Shown: positions 25,872 through 34,705 of the stretch, piece after piece | Layout of the letters: the number at the start of each line of letters is the position of its first letter | Numbering within the stretch: the first letter of the stretch is position 1 | Assembly (NCBI RefSeq): GCF_030009775.1 | Contig: NZ_JASCTH010000012.1 | Location: 62,001 to 126,000, forward strand | Source of the DNA: Actinoplanes sandaracinus | Lineage (GTDB): Bacteria; Actinomycetota; Actinomycetes; Mycobacteriales; Micromonosporaceae | Direction of reading: 5' to 3' | DNA length: 64,000 nt | The notes under the pieces: generated by a model | Database searches by the model: none | Seen by the model: only the letters and a program-made list of their open reading frames with translations | Told to the model about the DNA's origin: nothing | Made by a program: the position numbers and the translations under genes

Positions 25872-27467
25872 ATGACCACTCCCGCCATCGACGTGCGGTC
25901 GGTGAGCAAGCACTTCGCCGGTGTTCGTGCCCTGACCGGCGTCTGTCTCGACCTGCGCCCCGGCGAGGTGCACGCACTGGTCGGCGAGAACGGCGCGGGC
26001 AAGTCCACGCTGATCAAACTCGTCACCGGCGTGTACCGGCCGGACGGCGGCGAGGTGCGCTACCTCGGCGAGCCGGTCGCCTTCGCGCACCCCCGCGACG
26101 CGCAGGCCGCCGGCATCAGCACCATCTACCAGGAGGTCAACCTGGTGCCGATGCGCAGCGTCGCCGGCAACCTGTACCTGGGCCGGGAACCCACCAACCG
26201 GCTCGGCCTCATCGACTTCCGCCGCATGCGCCGCGACGCCAGGACGATCCTGGCGGGGTACGGGATCACCGTCGATGTACGGCGCAGGCTCGGCGAACTA
26301 GGCCTCGGCGTGCAGCAGATGATCGCCGTCGCCCGCGCGCTGTCCACCGACGCCCGGGTGGTCGTCATGGACGAGCCGACCTCGTCGCTGGAGCCGCGCG
26401 AGGTCGATCTGCTGCTCGACGTCGTGGCGCTGCTGCGCCGCCGTCAGGTCGCGGTGCTCTACGTGACGCACAAGCTCGACGAGGTCTTCCGGATCTGCGA
26501 CCGGGTGACCGTCCTGCGCGACGGGCGCCTGGTGCACACCGGACCGGTCGCCGGCACCACCCGGCTGCGGCTGGTCGCCACGATGCTGGGCCGCGACACC
26601 GACCAGATCCGCAGGCACGGCACGACCACCTTCAGCGACCCGGCCGTCAGCGACCAGCGGGGCCGGACCACCGGCATACCCGAGGCCACCGGCACACCGG
26701 TGCTGCGCGCCGACGGGCTCACCCGCCGGCCGGTGCTCGACGGCGTCAGCCTCGACGTGCACGCCGGGGAAGTCGTGGGCCTGGCCGGGTTGCTCGGCTC
26801 CGGCCGCACCGAGACCGCCAAGGCCGTCTTCGGCGCCGACCGGCTGGACGCCGGAGCCATCAGCGTCGACGGCGCCCGCGCCCGGCGCTGGAACCCGGCG
26901 GCCGCCATCCGCGGCGGGATCGGGATGGTGCCCGAGGACCGCAAGGCGGAGGGGATCATCGGCGACCTGAGCGTGCGGGACAACATCGTGCTGGCCGCGC
27001 TGCCGCGTCTCACCACCGCGGGATTCGTCTCCCGACGCCGGCAGGACGAGATCGTGGACACGTTCGTCAGGCGGCTGCGCGTCAAGGTGTCGAGCCCCGG
27101 CCAGCGGGTTCGGGAACTGTCCGGCGGCAACCAGCAGAAGGTCCTGCTCGCCCGGATGCTCTGCCTCTCCCCCCGGGTGCTCATCCTCGACGAGCCGACC
27201 CGCGGTATCGACGTCGGGGCGAAGGCCGAGATCCAGTCGCTGATCAGCGAACTCGCCGCGCTCGGCCTGGGCGTGCTGCTGATCTCCTCGGAACTCGAGG
27301 AGGTCGTCGAGGGCGCCGGCCGGGTGCTCGTGCTGCGCGACGGCGCCGTCGTCGGGATGCTGCGCGGCGACGACGTCAGCGAGGACCACATCATGCGTGT
27401 GATCGCCCAGGCGTCCGGGGACGGCCGGCCGCCGCGCGCTCCCGCGGCACCGCGGGGAGGCCTCTGA
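25872..27467 (+). CDS. ytfR: Sugar ABC transporter ATPase, two-domain (YtfR-like)
   Basis: 531 residues, with two ATP-binding cassettes as in RbsA/MglA/YtfR. Domain 1 has Walker A GENGAGKST (38-46), the degenerate signature LGLGVQQM and Walker B VVVMDEPTSSL. Domain 2 has a variant Walker A GLLGSGRTETAK, LSGGNQQKVLLARML and LILDEPTRGIDVGAKAEI, the standard asymmetry of this family. It energises the two permeases that follow. The stop overlaps the next start (TGATG). A Pro/Ala-rich 20-residue tail is variable. Confidence 0.93.
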   Translation: MTTPAIDVRSVSKHFAGVRALTGVCLDLRPGEVHALVGENGAGKSTLIKLVTGVYRPDGGEVRYLGEPVAFAHPRDAQAAGISTIYQEVNLVPMRSVAGNLYLGREPTNRLGLIDFRRMRRDARTILAGYGITVDVRRRLGELGLGVQQMIAVARALSTDARVVVMDEPTSSLEPREVDLLLDVVALLRRRQVAVLYVTHKLDEVFRICDRVTVLRDGRLVHTGPVAGTTRLRLVATMLGRDTDQIRRHGTTTFSDPAVSDQRGRTTGIPEATGTPVLRADGLTRRPVLDGVSLDVHAGEVVGLAGLLGSGRTETAKAVFGADRLDAGAISVDGARARRWNPAAAIRGGIGMVPEDRKAEGIIGDLSVRDNIVLAALPRLTTAGFVSRRRQDEIVDTFVRRLRVKVSSPGQRVRELSGGNQQKVLLARMLCLSPRVLILDEPTRGIDVGAKAEIQSLISELAALGLGVLLISSELEEVVEGAGRVLVLRDGAVVGMLRGDDVSEDHIMRVIAQASGDGRPPRAPAAPRGGL

Positions 27468-28426
27468 TGGCGGACACTCTCGCCGCCCGGCGTGCCCGGC
27501 CGGACATCCTCGGCTTCCTCCAGGCCGGCGGGGTGTACCTCGCGATCGCCGTGCTTCTGGCCTTCAACCTCGCGTTCACGCCGCACTTCGCCACCGCGGC
27601 CAATCTGCGGCTGCAGTTGGTGCAGGTGGCGCCGGTCGCCATCGTCGCGATCGGGATGGCCCTGGTCGTCGCGAGCGAGGGCATCGACCTCTCGGTCGGC
27701 TCCACCATGGCGATCAGCGCCGCCGTGCTGCCGTTGTACCTCGGCTACGGCGTCTGGCCCGCCGTCGCGATCGCCCTGCTGGCCGGCGCCGCGGTCGGAG
27801 CCGTCAACGGCTCGCTCGTCGCGTTCGCCCGCATGCAGCCCATCATCGCCACCCTCGGCACGCTGGTCGCCTGCCGCGGACTGGCCCTGGTGCTGGCCGA
27901 CGGGCGGCTCACCGAGATGTTCGACCCCGTCCTCGGCGCGCTGGGCAACGACGCGGTTCTCGGCGTCCCGATCAGCGTGCTGCTGGTGCTGGTGGTGACC
28001 GGGGCGGCGGCGGTCGCGGTGCACCGGGCCGCGTTCGGACGCCGGCTGCTGGCCGTCGGCGGCAACCACGCCGCGGCCGCCCTCGCCGGCCTGCCGGTCA
28101 AACGCACTCTGGTCACGGTCTACGTCGTCAGCGGAGTGCTGGCCGCCACCGCCGGGGTGCTCAGCACGGCACGGCAGGGCGCCAGCGATCCCTCGTTCGT
28201 CGGCCTGCTCATCGAGCTCAGCGCGATCACCGCCGTGGTCGTCGGCGGCACCCCCCTGTCCGGCGGCCGGGTCCGCATCGTGGGCACGCTGATGGGAGCC
28301 CTCCTGATGCAGTTGATCACCGCCACCGTGATCCAGCACGACCTGCCGGACTCGGCGGCCCGCATGCTGCAGGCCGGCATCATCATCGCCGCCGTGTACG
28401 TCCAGCGCGGACGGAGCCGGGCATGA
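27467..28426 (+). CDS. ytfT: Sugar ABC transporter permease (YtfT-like)
   Basis: 319 residues with about eight to ten hydrophobic segments. The family hallmark GMALVVASEGIDLSVGS near residues 63-79 is present, along with GRRLLAVGGNHAAAALAGLP and VVVGGTPLSGGRV. It is the first of two membrane subunits, coupled to the ATPase by TGATG and to the next gene by ATGA (28423-28426). Confidence 0.92.
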   Translation: MADTLAARRARPDILGFLQAGGVYLAIAVLLAFNLAFTPHFATAANLRLQLVQVAPVAIVAIGMALVVASEGIDLSVGSTMAISAAVLPLYLGYGVWPAVAIALLAGAAVGAVNGSLVAFARMQPIIATLGTLVACRGLALVLADGRLTEMFDPVLGALGNDAVLGVPISVLLVLVVTGAAAVAVHRAAFGRRLLAVGGNHAAAALAGLPVKRTLVTVYVVSGVLAATAGVLSTARQGASDPSFVGLLIELSAITAVVVGGTPLSGGRVRIVGTLMGALLMQLITATVIQHDLPDSAARMLQAGIIIAAVYVQRGRSRA

Positions 28427-29424
28427 CCGCCGTCGAGAACGCCACCGCCGCGAGCGCCGGGCCCCGGGCCGTGACCCGCCTGCTCTGGTGGCGGCCCGAT
28501 CGGGCCGGCACGCCGGTGGTGCTCGCCCTGGTGCTCGTCGCCGGTTCCCTGACCTTCGGCGGCAGCTTCGCCAGTGGCCGCAACCTCGGCAACATCGCCC
28601 TGGACAGCTCGTACCTGCTGCTCATCGCGACCGGCATGACGTTCGTCATCCTCAGCGGCGGCATCGATCTCTCGGTCGGCTCGCTCCTGGCGCTCAGCGG
28701 GGTGCTCACCGCGTACGGCTCCCGCTGGGGCACCCTCGCCGCCGTGCTGCTCCCCCTCGCCGTCTGCGGCGTCATCGGGCTGGTCAACGGCCTGCTGATC
28801 GGCCGGGCCGGGATCGCGCCGTTCATCGTCACGCTCGCCGCCCTGCTCTTCGCCCGCGGTCTGGCGTTCGCCGTCGCCGACGAGGGCAACACCGTCCACA
28901 TCATCCCGGCCGACCTGGCCCTCACCCAGCTCGGCCAGGCCCGCTGGCTGGGGCTCAGCGCGCCGGTCTGGTTCGCGCTGGCCGCCTTCGCGGCCGGCGT
29001 CGTGGTGCTCAACCGGACCCGGTTCGGCCAGGCCACCTTCGCCGTCGGCGACAGCCAGGAGGCGGCCGAGCTGATGGGTCTGCCGGTGGCCCGGGTCCGG
29101 GTGCTGGTCTACGTGCTGAGCGCGCTGCTCACCGGCATCGCCGGGGTGCTGGTGGCCGCGCAGACCCAGTCCGGCCTGCCCACCATCGGTGAGGGCCGGG
29201 AACTGGAGGCGATCGCCGCCGTGGTGATCGGGGGCACCCTGCTCACCGGCGGCGCCGGCACGCTCGGCGGCACCCTCGCCGGGGTGCTGCTGCTCAAAGT
29301 GATCCAGAACCTGATCAACCAGGTCGGCACCCTCACCGCGTACTACCAACAGGTCGTCAGCGGCACGTTCCTCGTCGTCGTGGTGCTGATCCAGTCCCGT
29401 CTCACCCGCCGGAGGACGCGATGA
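28423..29424 (+). CDS. yjfF: Sugar ABC transporter permease (YjfF-like)
   Basis: 333 residues, the second membrane subunit. GMTFVILSGGIDLSVGSLLA and VVIGGTLLTGGAGTLGGTLA match YjfF. A heterodimeric permease with a single double-cassette ATPase is the arrangement of the galactofuranose importer and sets it apart from ribose systems with one permease. The stop overlaps the next gene (ATGA). Confidence 0.92.
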   Translation: MTAVENATAASAGPRAVTRLLWWRPDRAGTPVVLALVLVAGSLTFGGSFASGRNLGNIALDSSYLLLIATGMTFVILSGGIDLSVGSLLALSGVLTAYGSRWGTLAAVLLPLAVCGVIGLVNGLLIGRAGIAPFIVTLAALLFARGLAFAVADEGNTVHIIPADLALTQLGQARWLGLSAPVWFALAAFAAGVVVLNRTRFGQATFAVGDSQEAAELMGLPVARVRVLVYVLSALLTGIAGVLVAAQTQSGLPTIGEGRELEAIAAVVIGGTLLTGGAGTLGGTLAGVLLLKVIQNLINQVGTLTAYYQQVVSGTFLVVVVLIQSRLTRRRTR

Positions 29425-30464
29425 GAGCCGCGGCACGATACGCGCCAGGGGTGGTCCGGCCCCGGCCGGCTCCGGACGTGGCGCCGGTGCGGGTCGCCGT
29501 CGTCGGCACCGGTGAATGGTGGGGCCGGCACCACGCGGAACTGTTCGCCGGCCGGGCCGACACGTCGCTGGTCGCCGTCGTCGGCCGGGACCCGGACCGG
29601 ACCGCGGCCCGCGCCGCCGAGTTCGGCGCCGCCGCCTTCGTCGACCTCGACGAGATGCTCGAACGGGCCCGGCCCGACCTGGTCACCGTCTGTCTGCCGA
29701 ACGAGCGGCACTACGAGCCGACGCTGCGGCTGATCCGGGCCGGGGTGCCGCTGCTGCTGGAGAAGCCGCTCGTCTTCGCGGCGGACGAGGCCGACATCCT
29801 GGTCGCCGAAGCGGCCCGGTGGAACCCGTTCGTCGGCATCAACTTCAACCACCGGTACGCCAAGCCGGTCCGCCTGGCCGTCGCCGCCGTCGAGCGGGGC
29901 GACCTCGGCCGGCTCGCCTTCGCCACCTGGCGCTTCGGCGGTGAGCCCGGCACCAGCCGGCATCCGCACGCGAACCTGATCGAGACCCAGTGCCACGGCC
30001 TGGACCTGCTGGAACACCTGTGCGGCCCGATCGAGTCGGTGGTGGCGCAACTGGCCGACCCGAGCGGGCACGGCTGGTCGACGCTGGTCGTGGCGGCGCG
30101 GTTCGGCAACGGCGCGGTCGGCAGCCTCGTCGGCTCGTACGACTCGTCCTACGCCTATCAGGACACCCATCGGGTCGAGCTCAACGGCACCGCCGGGCGG
30201 ATCCTCATCGACGACACCGTGCGCCGGTACAGCTTCCAGCGCGCCGAGGACGAGACCGCCCACGTCTGGCAGGCCGGTTACTTCAACGACACCGACCGCA
30301 GTTTCCACGCCACCTTCGACCGCCACGTCGACGAGCTGCTGGCCGCACTGCGGGCCGGCGCCGCGCCTCCCGTACCGATCGGCGCGGGCCGCCGGGCCCT
30401 GCGGCTCGCCGACGCGATCATCAGCTCGTACGAGACCGGAACCCGGATCTCGACGCTCTTGTGA
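29421..30464 (+). CDS. Gfo/Idh/MocA-family oxidoreductase
   Basis: 347 residues. The NAD(P)-binding Rossmann fold begins at VRVAVVGTGEWWGRHHAELF (about 24), preceded by a Pro/Arg-rich leader that suggests a later start is possible. The catalytic-region motif LLLEKPLVF carries the EKP lysine; NFNHRYAKP and THRVELNGTAGRI lie in the C-terminal domain. These enzymes oxidise or epimerise sugars and sugar derivatives. As the last gene of the transporter operon, it presumably acts on the imported sugar. Confidence 0.9.
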   Translation: MRAAARYAPGVVRPRPAPDVAPVRVAVVGTGEWWGRHHAELFAGRADTSLVAVVGRDPDRTAARAAEFGAAAFVDLDEMLERARPDLVTVCLPNERHYEPTLRLIRAGVPLLLEKPLVFAADEADILVAEAARWNPFVGINFNHRYAKPVRLAVAAVERGDLGRLAFATWRFGGEPGTSRHPHANLIETQCHGLDLLEHLCGPIESVVAQLADPSGHGWSTLVVAARFGNGAVGSLVGSYDSSYAYQDTHRVELNGTAGRILIDDTVRRYSFQRAEDETAHVWQAGYFNDTDRSFHATFDRHVDELLAALRAGAAPPVPIGAGRRALRLADAIISSYETGTRISTLL

Positions 30465-30489
30465 GAACGGTCAGTGTGAGAACGGTCAG
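30461..30489 (+). repeat. 14-bp direct repeat at the end of the sugar operon
   Basis: GTGAGAACGGTCAG occurs at 30461-30474 and 30476-30489, spanning the oxidoreductase stop. It is probably a slippage duplication. Confidence 0.7.
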
Positions 30490-30502
30490 AGGACGGGCGC
30501 CC

Positions 30503-31069
30503 TCAATCGTCGACCGTTTCCCGCATGCGCTGCTCGGCCATGGCGCCGCGTATCACCAGCAGGCGCAGTTCGAGCTCGTCGGTCACCGCGGCGGCCAGGT
30601 GCGCCAGCGCGGTCAGTTGTCGTCCCGTCGTCTCCCGTGGACGGCTGTCGATCACGCCGACCGTGCCCAGCCGGTAGCCGTCGTGGGTCCGGATCGGCGC
30701 CCCCGCGTAGAACCGCAGTCCCAGCTCGCCACGGACCAGGGGGTGCTCGTGCGTCCGCGGGTCGGTGGCGGCGTCGTTGACCACGTAGACGCCGTCCTGG
30801 GCGATGGCCGATCCGCACAGGCCGGGTTCCGGGCCGACCTCACGGACGCCGGGCAGGCCATGAGCCGCCACCAGCCAGATGCGATGCTGCTCGACGAGGG
30901 AGACCGTCGCGATCGGAGTGTCGAAGAGGGCCGCGGCGATGAACGCGATCCGTTCGTACGTCTCCTCGACCGGCTCGTCCACGAGCTGATAGCGGTGCAC
31001 GGCGTCGAGCCGGGCCTGCTCCTCGGCGCCGGCGCTGTCAAGGTACTCATAGGTGCCGCTGCATCTCAT
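30503..31069 (-). CDS. GAF-domain sensor protein
   Basis: 188 residues from MRCSGTYEYLD; GAGGAGGG lies 4-5 bp upstream, which rejects much longer frames that extend to 31357. A single GAF domain (about 35-175) includes RYQLVDEPVEETYERIAFIA, TVSLVEQHRIWLVAAHGLPG, CGSAIAQDG, FYAGAPIRTHDGYRLGTVGV and IDSRPRETTGRQLTAL. No output domain is attached, so it probably acts through a partner or binds a small ligand or redox group. It ends convergent to the sugar operon. Confidence 0.85.
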   Translation of the reverse strand: MRCSGTYEYLDSAGAEEQARLDAVHRYQLVDEPVEETYERIAFIAAALFDTPIATVSLVEQHRIWLVAAHGLPGVREVGPEPGLCGSAIAQDGVYVVNDAATDPRTHEHPLVRGELGLRFYAGAPIRTHDGYRLGTVGVIDSRPRETTGRQLTALAHLAAAVTDELELRLLVIRGAMAEQRMRETVDD

Positions 31070-31301
31070 GGGACCCTCCTCACCCGGATGATCACTCTCG
31101 GTGACATCGAGCCTAATGGGCACACCGGTGGCCGGCGGCGCCGATGCGGGAGGACTTCGCTCCTGGCGCGGCTTCGCGGCGCGATGTCGCACACCCGGTC
31201 CGGTTTCGGCCGGGACGACACGGGCGGCGCGGCATCGGCGACTGCCCCTCGCACACGCGCCGGCGACAGGGCATCGATGTGGCGGTCGTCCTCGGCGCGG
31301 C

Positions 31302-32204
31302 TCAGGCCGTACGCGGAAGAAGGCCGGAAGCGTGCCAGAGCGCCGTGCCCGGGCCACCGATGAGGTCGAGGTCGGAGAGGAAGGCGACCACTCGCTCCCC
31401 CGCCCATCGCATGGTCTCGCGGTGGTGGGGGTTGGCGCGCGCCGCGCGCCGCCCCTGTTCCGGGTCGATGCCGACGGCCCGGTAGACCCGCGGGTCGATG
31501 AGGCGCCTCCCGGTGAGATAGGCGGCCCGGGCGATGACCAGCTTGTCGAAGGCGAGGCGGCCGCGGCCGGCGGCCCGGATCTGGCGGGCGAGCTCCTCGC
31601 GGGCGTAGCGGACGTGCCGGGCCTCCTCGACGACGTGGATGCGGGAGACCATCCGGACCAGCGGCTGCACGTCCTCGTGGTTCATGGCCTCGCGCTGCAG
31701 GGTGTCCAGGATCTCCTCGGCGATGAGGATGGCCGCGTACATGCGCGGGCCGACGCCGGTGTGGGCGATCCACTTGCCGAGCCACTGGTTGACGCCGACC
31801 GGCTGGTAGAGGGGCGCGTCGAGGCGGGCGATCATGCGGCCGAACATCACCGAGTGGCGGCACTCGTCGGCGATCTCGGTGAGGGCGTACTGGGCGTGCG
31901 GGGCGGTCGGGTCCTGTTTGAAGTATTCGCGGACCAGCAGCTGCATGAGGATGGTCTCGAACCAGACACCGAGCCCGGCGATGCTGGCGACCTCGTGTTT
32001 GGTGAGCTCGACGCGCTGCTGTTCGGTCATCCGCTCCCACAGGGCGGTGCCGTAGAGGCTGGAACGGTGCGGCGGCACGAAGTATTTGCCGTCGACGAAC
32101 GGCGCCTCCCAGTCGATCTCCACCTCGGGGTCGTACGAGTGCTCGGCCGAGGAGCGGAGCAGCCGGGTGGCGGTGCGGTCCCGCTCGGTGGGAGTGGTGG
32201 TCAT
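31302..32204 (-). CDS. AurF-like diiron oxygenase
   Basis: 300 residues from MTTTPTERD, with GGAGG just upstream. The helical bundle has the carboxylate/His ligand pattern of the AurF (p-aminobenzoate N-oxygenase) family: E71 or E83, E114-x2-H117 in ADECRHS, a Glu in AEEILDTL, and HVVEEARHVRYA with the final E-x2-H. Metal-dependent oxygenation, such as N-oxygenation or fatty-acid/alkane oxidation, is expected. It is divergent from the TetR-monooxygenase operon and shares its palindromic operator. The substrate is unknown. Confidence 0.82.
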   Translation of the reverse strand: MTTTPTERDRTATRLLRSSAEHSYDPEVEIDWEAPFVDGKYFVPPHRSSLYGTALWERMTEQQRVELTKHEVASIAGLGVWFETILMQLLVREYFKQDPTAPHAQYALTEIADECRHSVMFGRMIARLDAPLYQPVGVNQWLGKWIAHTGVGPRMYAAILIAEEILDTLQREAMNHEDVQPLVRMVSRIHVVEEARHVRYAREELARQIRAAGRGRLAFDKLVIARAAYLTGRRLIDPRVYRAVGIDPEQGRRAARANPHHRETMRWAGERVVAFLSDLDLIGGPGTALWHASGLLPRTA

Positions 32205-32226
32205 CCGGTCCTCCACAAGTCTTGAC

Positions 32227-32241
32227 GTTACCGGCGGTAAC
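32227..32241. promoter_or_regulatory. Perfect palindrome GTTACCGGCGGTAAC, TetR operator
   Basis: Seven-base arms around a central G lie in the 53-bp gap between the diiron oxygenase and TetR starts. One bound regulator could control both directions. A 15-bp palindrome fits a TetR dimer. Confidence 0.75.
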
Positions 32242-32257
32242 AGTTACTTCTAGTACT

Positions 32258-32944
32258 ATGAACTCGGTCACTCCCCCCGTCAATCCCGGCGACGGCCGCC
32301 GCGGCCGCTGGGACGGTCATCGCGAACAACGCCGGGCGGAGCTGACCCTCGCCGCGATCGAGGCGATCCGTCTGCACGGCCCGGACGTCGGCATGGGGGC
32401 CATCGCCGCCCACGCCGGTGTCAGCAAACCGGTCCTCTACCGATACTTCGCCGACAAGTCCGAGCTGTGGCTCGCCGTCGGCCAGCAGGCAGGCCAGATG
32501 GTGATCGAGGCGATGGTCCCGGCGGTCGCCGCCGTCCGGGAGGAACGCGCGATCGTCGCCGCCGCCATCGACGTCTACCTGGCGCACATCGAATCCGATC
32601 TCAACCTGTACCGGTTCGTCGTGCACCAGCCCGACATCGCCCGGCACCGCGACGTGGTCGCCGACGTGATGGACACCGTGGCCAGCGGCCTGGCCCGGAT
32701 CCTCGGCGACCGGCTGCGGGCCCGTGGTCTCGACTCCGGGGCGGCGCTGCCCTGGGCGTACGGCGTCGTCGGTTATGTGCAGGCGGTCGGTGACTGGTGG
32801 CTGCGCCAGCAGCAGCCGATCAGCCGGGAGGCGCTCAGCGAATACCTGACGACGTTCCTCTGGGGCGGCATCGCCGGCATGCGCCGTGCCGCCGACATCC
32901 CCGGCGGACTCGCCGCGACAGAAGGGTGGGCGAGAGATCTGTGA
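32258..32944 (+). CDS. TetR-family regulator
   Basis: 228 residues from the ATG at 32258; an upstream in-frame start at 32222 would cover the operator. The DNA-binding helices read MGAIAAHAGVSKPVLYRYFA, close to the family consensus, after a basic stretch GRWDGHREQRRAEL. The C-terminal domain is hydrophobic (WAYGVVGYVQAVGDWWLRQQ), fitting a lipophilic ligand. It overlaps the next gene (GTGA at 32941) and heads the operon, so it probably represses itself, the operon and the divergent oxygenase. Confidence 0.9.
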   Translation: MNSVTPPVNPGDGRRGRWDGHREQRRAELTLAAIEAIRLHGPDVGMGAIAAHAGVSKPVLYRYFADKSELWLAVGQQAGQMVIEAMVPAVAAVREERAIVAAAIDVYLAHIESDLNLYRFVVHQPDIARHRDVVADVMDTVASGLARILGDRLRARGLDSGAALPWAYGVVGYVQAVGDWWLRQQQPISREALSEYLTTFLWGGIAGMRRAADIPGGLAATEGWARDL

Positions 32945-33249
32945 GCACCGACGCCGAGGAGTACCGAGGACCCGCGACCTTGCGCCTGGAGGACGGCCCG
33001 GTCCCGGTCGAGATCAGGATGTCCGCCCACTTCGAGCCGATCGAGGGCCGGTTCCGCTGGGCGGGGCGGACGAAGCCGCACGACATGCTCCGCGAGCGGG
33101 TGGGCGCCGGCCTGCGCAAGGCGGCGATCGTCGTCCCGGGTTCCCCGGAGACCGCCGTCAAGCTGGGCGATCCCGATCCCTGGGGCGGCATCCGCATCTC
33201 CGGAACCGGCACTCCGCCCTGGTTCGCGACGGGCGGCCGGGATGAGTGA
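32941..33249 (+). CDS. DUF4873-like small protein
   Basis: 102 residues from the GTG that overlaps the TetR stop. The sequence YRGPATLRLEDGPVPVEIRM and AHFEPIEGRFRWAGR matches the DUF4873 pattern, found fused to or beside flavin monooxygenases in mycobacteria and relatives. No catalytic residue is evident. It overlaps the monooxygenase start by 8 bp, so tight coupling suggests an accessory role in that enzyme. Confidence 0.75.
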   Translation: MSTDAEEYRGPATLRLEDGPVPVEIRMSAHFEPIEGRFRWAGRTKPHDMLRERVGAGLRKAAIVVPGSPETAVKLGDPDPWGGIRISGTGTPPWFATGGRDE

Positions 33250-34705
33250 GCACTTCGACGTCCTGATCATCGGCGCCGGGCTGTCCGGCATCGGCGCCGC
33301 CTGGCGGTTGCAGCGACAGCGGCCCCAAGACACCTACGCCATCCTGGAGGCACGCGACGCGATCGGCGGCACCTGGGACCTGTTCCGCTATCCAGGCGTC
33401 CGATCCGACTCGGACATGTTCACGCTCAGCTATCCGTTCCGGCCGTGGCGCGAGCCGGAGGCCCTCGCCTCCGGCGACAAGATCCGCCGCTACATCCAGG
33501 ACACCGCCGACGAGGCCGGCATCACCGGCAACATCCGGTTCGGTACGCGGGTGACACGCGCCGATTGGTCCTCCGCCGAGTCCCGCTGGACCGTCCACAC
33601 CGCCTCCGGCACGACGTTGACCTGCACGTTCCTCTACGGCTGCGCTGGCTACTACAGCTATGCCGAGGGTTATCAGCCCGACTTCGCGGGTCTCGGCGAC
33701 TTCACCGGGCGGCTGGTGCACCCGCAGTTCTGGCCGGCCGACCTGGACTGGGCCGGCAAACGCGTGGTGGTGATCGGCAGTGGCGCGACCGCCGTCACGC
33801 TGGTGCCGTCGATGGCCGCCGACGCGGCGCACGTGACGATGCTGCAGCGCTCCCCGACCTACGTCACCCCGCTCCCGGACCGGGACGTGATCGCCGACGT
33901 CGCCCGCCGGTTCCTGCCGCCGAATGCCGCGAACCGGGTCGCCCGCGCCAAGAACATCCTGCTCACACAGGGTTTCTATCAGCTCGCGAAACGCCGGCCG
34001 AAGCTGGTGCGGCGCGCGCTGCGCGACGTCGCCGTCCACTTCCTGAAGAATCCGGGGTACGTGGACGAGCACTTCAAGCCGTCCTACGACCCCTGGGACC
34101 AGCGGCTCTGCGTGATCCCGTCCGCCGACCTCTACACGTCGATCGCCGACGGCCGCGCCTCGGTGGTCACCGACCACATCGACAGGTTCGTGCCCGAGGG
34201 CATCCGACTCAGATCCGGAACGGTCATCGAGGCTGACGTCGTCGTCTCCGCGACCGGCCTGTCCCTGCTGCCGATCGGCGGCGTGGAACTGTCCGTCGAC
34301 AGCGAACCGGTCGACGTCGGCAAGTCCGCCGCCTACCGCGGGCTGATGCTCAGCGGGGTGCCGAACTTCGCCTACTGCATCGGCTACGTCAACGCGTCCT
34401 GGACGCTGCGCGCCGACCTGTCCCACCGCTATCTGCTGAAACTGCTCGACCACATGGAACGCCACGGCTACACCGCCGCGACCCCGACCACCCCCGGCGA
34501 CATCGGGCGCCCGCTGCTCGACCTCTCCTCCGGGTACGTGCAGCGCGCCCTCGACAAGTTCCCGCGCCAGGGGAACCGCGACCCGTGGCTGGTCCGGCAG
34601 AACTACCTGCGTGACGTGGTCACCACGCCGCGCGCCGACGTCACCCGCGACATGAGCTTCACCCGCCGTCCCGCAACCGTCCGCTCAACCGAGGTGGTTT
34701 CATGA
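33242..34705 (+). CDS. Baeyer-Villiger-type flavin monooxygenase
   Basis: 487 residues. FAD-binding GAGLSG is at residues 11-16, and the NADPH-binding VVVIGSGATA lies near 178. The Baeyer-Villiger fingerprint FxGxxxHxxxWP is intact as FTGRLVHPQFWP. The overall likeness is to EthA/MymA-type enzymes that oxidise ketones, aldehydes or thioamides using NADPH and oxygen. Downstream SDR and hydrolase genes form a logical set: alcohol to ketone, ketone to ester, ester to acid plus alcohol. It overlaps DUF4873 and the SDR gene. Confidence 0.93.
   Translation: MSEHFDVLIIGAGLSGIGAAWRLQRQRPQDTYAILEARDAIGGTWDLFRYPGVRSDSDMFTLSYPFRPWREPEALASGDKIRRYIQDTADEAGITGNIRFGTRVTRADWSSAESRWTVHTASGTTLTCTFLYGCAGYYSYAEGYQPDFAGLGDFTGRLVHPQFWPADLDWAGKRVVVIGSGATAVTLVPSMAADAAHVTMLQRSPTYVTPLPDRDVIADVARRFLPPNAANRVARAKNILLTQGFYQLAKRRPKLVRRALRDVAVHFLKNPGYVDEHFKPSYDPWDQRLCVIPSADLYTSIADGRASVVTDHIDRFVPEGIRLRSGTVIEADVVVSATGLSLLPIGGVELSVDSEPVDVGKSAAYRGLMLSGVPNFAYCIGYVNASWTLRADLSHRYLLKLLDHMERHGYTAATPTTPGDIGRPLLDLSSGYVQRALDKFPRQGNRDPWLVRQNYLRDVVTTPRADVTRDMSFTRRPATVRSTEVVS

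Noticed and set aside
31070..31357. N-terminal extension of the GAF protein
   Set aside because: The added 96 codons are Arg/Pro-rich shadow sequence, and the ATG at 31069 has a strong ribosome-binding site.
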